Assembly: GCF_000015165.1 (NCBI RefSeq)
Contig: NC_009485.1
Location: 5,413,501 to 5,477,500 of the forward strand
Reading direction: 5' to 3'
Length of the DNA stretch: 64,000 nucleotides
Origin: Bradyrhizobium sp. BTAi1
Lineage (GTDB): Bacteria; Pseudomonadota; Alphaproteobacteria; Rhizobiales; Xanthobacteraceae
The notes below the pieces were generated by a model that saw only the letters and a list, made by a program, of their open reading frames with translations, made no database searches and had not been told where the DNA came from. Positions 60,742 through 64,000 of this stretch are shown in pieces (positions within the stretch are counted from its first letter, which is position 1; each line of letters opens with the position of its first letter). The position numbers and the translations under genes are program-made.

Positions 60742-60797
60742 CCCGCATGAGCGATAGCCAGCGCGCGCGAACCGCGCTGACGACAGCGACATGCGGG
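60742..60797. repeat. Nested inverted repeat downstream of the chemoreceptor gene
   Basis: Outer arms CCCGCAT (60742-60748) and ATGCGGG (60791-60797) enclose AGCGCG/CGCGCT (60760-60778). The outer arms, GAGCG and GCGAC-ATGCGGG spacing are the same as in the element after thrS (20449-20502). It starts 27 bases after the stop codon. Confidence 0.65.
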
Positions 60798-60893
60798 GTC
60801 TCCCTGTACCATCCGCATCGCCAGGCGCCGGGGTTCGGCCGTCACGGCCGCGCCCATCGGCCGGGAATGCCCCTGCTCGCAAGCAAGGCCACC

Positions 60894-62507
60894 TTATTCG
60901 CTCTTGTCGACGTTCCAGAACACGGGCACCGCCTGCCCTTCCAACATGCCGGTGATCGATTTCCGCCAGGCGCTCGGTGCGAACCACTGGCCCAGCGGGA
61001 CGTAGATCACCTGATCGTAGATCTCCTGCTGAATATCGGCGGCGATCTTCTTCTGCTCGGCAAGGCCGGGAGCGCGGGCAAAGGCGTCGCGCAGCTCCTC
61101 GATCTTCGGATCGTTCGGCCAGCCGAACGGACTCTTCTGGCCGCGGGCGCTGACAAAGGTGCTGCCGATCGGATTGCCGGAATCGGCGATCACCGAATTG
61201 GTGAAGAACATGTTCCAGCCGCCTTCCTTCGGCGGCTTCTGGCTGGCGCGGCGCGTCACCACGGTCTGCCAGTCGGTGGTCTGAAGATCGACCTTGAAGC
61301 CGGCGGCGCGCAACAGCTGCGCGGCGACGACCGGCTGGGCCTTCAAGGTGATCGCATCACCGGGCGCCAGGATGACCACCGGCGTGCCGTCGTAGCCGGC
61401 CTCGGCGAGCAGCTTCTTGGCCTGCTCGACGCCATTGCCCTTGACCAGGGTCTCTGAGCCGACATCGGTCTCGAGCGGCGTGCCGCAGCCGAACACCGCG
61501 CCGCAGACGCGGTAGAATTTCGGCGTGCCGACCAGCGCGTCGAGCACGTCCTTCTGGTTCAGCGCCAGGAACGCCGCGCGGCGCAGCTTCACATTGTCGA
61601 ATGGCGGAAACAGGAAGTTCATCCGGCCCAGCGTTTGATAGCCGAACTTGTTCAGCACGTTCATGGTGAGATCGGGATTGGCGGCCAGCACCGGCTCCAG
61701 ATCCATCGGCGGAAATTCCATGAAGTCGATGTCGCCGGCCTGCAGCGCATTCACCGCCGTCTGCGCATCGGGCATCGAGATCCATTCGACGCGGTCGACC
61801 TTCACCACCTTGCCGCCGGCCGTCCAGCTCGGCGGCTCCTTGCGCGGCACGTAGTCGGTGTTCTTCTCATAGATCGCCTTCACGCCGGGCTGGAATTCGC
61901 TCTTCACGAATTTGAACGGGCCGGAACCGACCTGCTCGGTGATCTGCTGATTGGCCGGCGTTTCGGCCAGACGCTTCGGCATCATGAACGGCACGTAGGA
62001 CGACGGCTTGCCGATCGATTCCAGAACCAGGCCGTAAGGCTGCTTCAGCTTCAGCGTGATCGTCTTGGCATCGGTGGCCTCGAGCGAGGCCGTCGCCTCC
62101 ATCAGCTTCTGGCCCATGCTGTCATTGACGCTCCAGCGCTTCAACGAGGCGATGCAGTCCTCCGCAGTGACCGGCGGGCCGTCGTGCCATTTCAGGCCGT
62201 CGCGCAGAGTGAAAGTGTAAGTGAGCTTGTCGTCCGAGACCTTCCATTCCGCCATCTGCGGCTGCACCTGGAAATTGGCGTCGGTGCCGAGCAAGGTGTC
62301 GTAGACCATGTAGCCGTGATCGCGGGTGATGTAGGCCGGCGTGAACACCGGATCGATCACGCGCAGATCGGAATGCATCACCGCCGTGATCGTCTTCTTG
62401 CCGGCCGCGAGTGCCCCCGGCGCGAGCCCTGCCGAGGACAGCGCCATGACTGAGGCGACGAGCCATGAAACGAGCGCGGAGGACGACCGGCGCGGAGAAT
62501 GTGACAT
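60894..62507 (-). CDS. ABC transporter substrate-binding protein, family 5 (peptide type)
   Basis: The 537-residue protein has a signal peptide (SALVSWLVASVMALSSAGLA). The family-5 pattern follows: MAEWKVSDDKLTYTFTLRDG and KWHDGPPVTAEDCIASLKRW, then LRRAAFLALNQKDVLDALVG. Such proteins deliver peptides, opines or related solutes to DppBCDF-like importers. No permease gene lies in the window. GAGAGATCGC precedes the ATG. A second, closely similar binding protein begins upstream on the same strand. Confidence 0.93.
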   Translation of the reverse strand: MSHSPRRSSSALVSWLVASVMALSSAGLAPGALAAGKKTITAVMHSDLRVIDPVFTPAYITRDHGYMVYDTLLGTDANFQVQPQMAEWKVSDDKLTYTFTLRDGLKWHDGPPVTAEDCIASLKRWSVNDSMGQKLMEATASLEATDAKTITLKLKQPYGLVLESIGKPSSYVPFMMPKRLAETPANQQITEQVGSGPFKFVKSEFQPGVKAIYEKNTDYVPRKEPPSWTAGGKVVKVDRVEWISMPDAQTAVNALQAGDIDFMEFPPMDLEPVLAANPDLTMNVLNKFGYQTLGRMNFLFPPFDNVKLRRAAFLALNQKDVLDALVGTPKFYRVCGAVFGCGTPLETDVGSETLVKGNGVEQAKKLLAEAGYDGTPVVILAPGDAITLKAQPVVAAQLLRAAGFKVDLQTTDWQTVVTRRASQKPPKEGGWNMFFTNSVIADSGNPIGSTFVSARGQKSPFGWPNDPKIEELRDAFARAPGLAEQKKIAADIQQEIYDQVIYVPLGQWFAPSAWRKSITGMLEGQAVPVFWNVDKSE

Positions 62508-62727
62508 GCGATCTCTCTTGACGTGAAGCTTTCATCGAACCGCTTGGCGCAGGCGCAAGCCGTCCTTCGTCGCCGAGACTTGCAGCAGTTCCCCCGCGCG
62601 TCAATCGCCAGAGACGCATGGGCGGCGACGACCAACGATGCATGGCATGCCGGCGTGACGATCACGTCCCGCGTTCTGGAACTCGGCGGCTGCTCGCTCG
62701 TTTTCCAGCCAACGCAAGGAGCTCTTG

Positions 62728-62859
62728 ATGCCCAACCAAGCCGCCGCCCCCGAGCGCAATCGCCCGACACCGCCGCCGCCTCGGCCGCCATCCCAGGATC
62801 CGGTCACGCCGCCACTGATCGTCGACGGCGTGGAGGCCGTCCGCGATCCACATTGTTGA
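62728..62859 (+). CDS. Small proline-rich protein, hypothetical
   Basis: AAGGAGCTCTTG directly precedes the ATG at the ideal distance. The 43-residue product MPNQAAAPERNRPTPPPPRP is followed by PSQDPVTPPLIVDGVEAVRD and ends PHC. It has no membrane segment. It is antisense to nothing known and lies between the two binding-protein genes in the opposite direction. The ribosome binding site is the main support. Confidence 0.45.
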   Translation: MPNQAAAPERNRPTPPPPRPPSQDPVTPPLIVDGVEAVRDPHC

Positions 62860-62940
62860 TGAGGGCCTGGTCGCTCATGGGCGACAGGGTGCGAAGTCGC
62901 GTGGGCGATCGCGATTGCGGGCTCCCGCCTGCTCTCCGCC

Positions 62941-62977
62941 GTCATTGCGAGCGCGGCGTCGCTGTGCTCGCAATGAC
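62941..62977. repeat. Inverted repeat GTCATTGCGAGC...GCTCGCAATGAC
   Basis: The 12-base arms at 62941-62952 and 62966-62977 are perfect inverted copies with a 13-base loop. The arm sequence GTCATTGCGAG is shared with the larger element at 44849-44920. Confidence 0.8.
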
Positions 62978-63097
62978 GCGGGGCGCGATCTTGGCTCCAA
63001 GCAGGCCGCGTCGATCCAGTCAGATCGGTCTCCGCATGAGCAACAGCCTGCGCCATCACCGGCGAAAGCCGCTGCTCATCCACATCACGACGCCGGC

Positions 63098-64000
63098 CTA
63101 CTCCTTCTTGTCGATGTTCCAGAACACCGGCGTCGCCGGACCGTCCAGCACGCCGGTCAAGGATTTGCGCCAGACACTCGGCTGGAGGTACTGGCCGAGC
63201 GGGATGTAGATCACGCGCTCATAGTTCAGCTTCTGGATCTCGGCGGCGATCTTCTTCTGCTCGTCCGGCGAAGACGCGCGCGCATAGGCGTCGCGCAGCT
63301 TCTCGATCTCGGCATCCTCGGCCCAGCCGAACCAGCCGCCCTTGGTGCCCCGGCCGCCGACAGAGACGTTGACGACGGGATTGGCGACGTCGGCACCGAC
63401 CCAGTTGGTGAAGAACATGTTCCAGCCGCCGTCCTTGACCGGCTTCTGGCTGGCGCGGCGCGTCACCACGGTCTGCCAGTCCGTCGCCTGCAGGTCGACC
63501 TTGAAGCCGGCCTCACGCAGCAGCTGCGCGGCCACGATCGGCTGCGGCTTCAGTGCACCGACATCGCCGGGCGCCATGATCGCGATCGGCGTGCCGTCAT
63601 AGCCGGATTCCGCCAGTGCCTTCTTGGCCTCGGCCATGCCGTTGCCCTTGATCAACGTTTCCGCACCGACATCGGTCTCCAGCGGCGTGCCGCAGACGAA
63701 CACCGCGCCGCAGATCTTCTGATATTTGGCATTGCCGACAAGCGCGTCGAGCACGTCCTTCTGGTTCAGCGCCAGGAACGCCGCGCGGCGCACCTTCACA
63801 TTGTCGAACGGCGGATTGAGGAAGTTCATCCGGCCCAGCGTCTGAAAGCCGAACTTGTTGAGAACATCGATCTTCAGATCCGGGTTCGCTTCCAGCACCG
63901 GCAACAGATCATAGGGCGGCGCTTCCATGAAATCGATGTCGCCCGATTGCAGCGCATTCACCGCGGTCTGCGCATCGGCCATGGTGATCCATTCGACGCG
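63098..64000 (-). CDS. ABC transporter substrate-binding protein, family 5, C-terminal part (5' cut)
   Basis: The frame runs off the window end, so the signal peptide and N-terminal lobe are missing. The visible 300 residues align closely with the neighbouring binding protein at 60894: DAQTAVNALQSGDIDFMEAP, FDNVKVRRAAFLALNQKDVL, GDVGALKPQPIVAAQLLREA and TPVFWNIDKKE at the end. Both genes read in the same direction, which points to a tandem duplication. The ligand is unknown. Confidence 0.92.
   Translation of the reverse strand, partial: RVEWITMADAQTAVNALQSGDIDFMEAPPYDLLPVLEANPDLKIDVLNKFGFQTLGRMNFLNPPFDNVKVRRAAFLALNQKDVLDALVGNAKYQKICGAVFVCGTPLETDVGAETLIKGNGMAEAKKALAESGYDGTPIAIMAPGDVGALKPQPIVAAQLLREAGFKVDLQATDWQTVVTRRASQKPVKDGGWNMFFTNWVGADVANPVVNVSVGGRGTKGGWFGWAEDAEIEKLRDAYARASSPDEQKKIAAEIQKLNYERVIYIPLGQYLQPSVWRKSLTGVLDGPATPVFWNIDKKE

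Larger units (their letters stand above)
62508..63097. other. Gap between the two binding-protein genes
   Basis: This 590-bp gap contains a plus-strand 43-codon ORF with a strong ribosome binding site (62728-62859) and a GTCATTGCGAG-type inverted repeat (62941-62977). The longer frames here are not supported. The palindrome may separate transcripts of the two binding proteins. Confidence 0.55.

Overview
This window looks like chromosomal DNA of a GC-rich alphaproteobacterium, most likely Bradyrhizobium or a close Nitrobacteraceae relative. I infer this from several signs: an end fragment of a NifU-like protein with yidD and thrS nearby, rhizobial small families (DUF3126, zf-CHCC, PAS_5, transglutaminase-like cysteine proteinases), two exact TTAA-N7-TTAA CtrA-type sites, and interspersed palindromic repeats of a kind I associate with Bradyrhizobium (from memory). 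No phage, transposase, CRISPR array or rRNA was seen. One tRNA (Leu, TAA) is present.

Layout. 1-7 kb: tail of a NifU-like Fe-S scaffold, two secreted proteins, yidD, a small membrane protein, an APC permease coupled to a secreted protein, and an alpha/beta hydrolase. 7-15 kb: an accessory-looking module with a small secreted protein, a LuxR/LuxI quorum-sensing pair and, convergent to luxI, a four-gene MacAB-TolC-like exporter (ATPase, permease, TolC, HlyD). 15-25 kb: an MFS exporter behind a large palindrome, a ClpP-fold periplasmic protein (second in the window), thrS, a winged-helix protein, a nitroreductase and a PAS-GGDEF-EAL protein. 25-33 kb: a headless TetR remnant, a LuxR-type regulator, a methyltransferase, a patatin, a CBS protein, a rhomboid protease and a PAS_5 protein. 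33-36 kb: a double PilZ protein and a LapG-family cysteine proteinase. 36-49 kb: mostly housekeeping and hypothetical genes, including dienelactone hydrolase, RMF/CrpP-like protein, gamma-carbonic anhydrase, cysE, zf-CHCC protein and an FAD monooxygenase.

49-64 kb: tRNA-Leu, then a complete uptake operon on the minus strand (substrate-binding protein, LivG, LivF, LivH, LivM, amidase) with an AraC regulator upstream. This suggests import and hydrolysis of an amide. An ArsR-SRPBCC-GST operon follows with its own operator-like inverted repeats, then a soluble chemoreceptor with a zinc-binding CZB domain, and two closely related family-5 peptide-type binding proteins in tandem, the second cut by the window end.

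The most unusual feature is non-coding. Intergenic DNA repeatedly carries short tandem duplications (11-22 bp, 2-5 copies). They include five 16-bp units directly before the luxI start codon and a 17-bp unit that copies a gene's last codons and stop. The quorum-sensing/exporter module and these repeats are the best candidates for follow-up.
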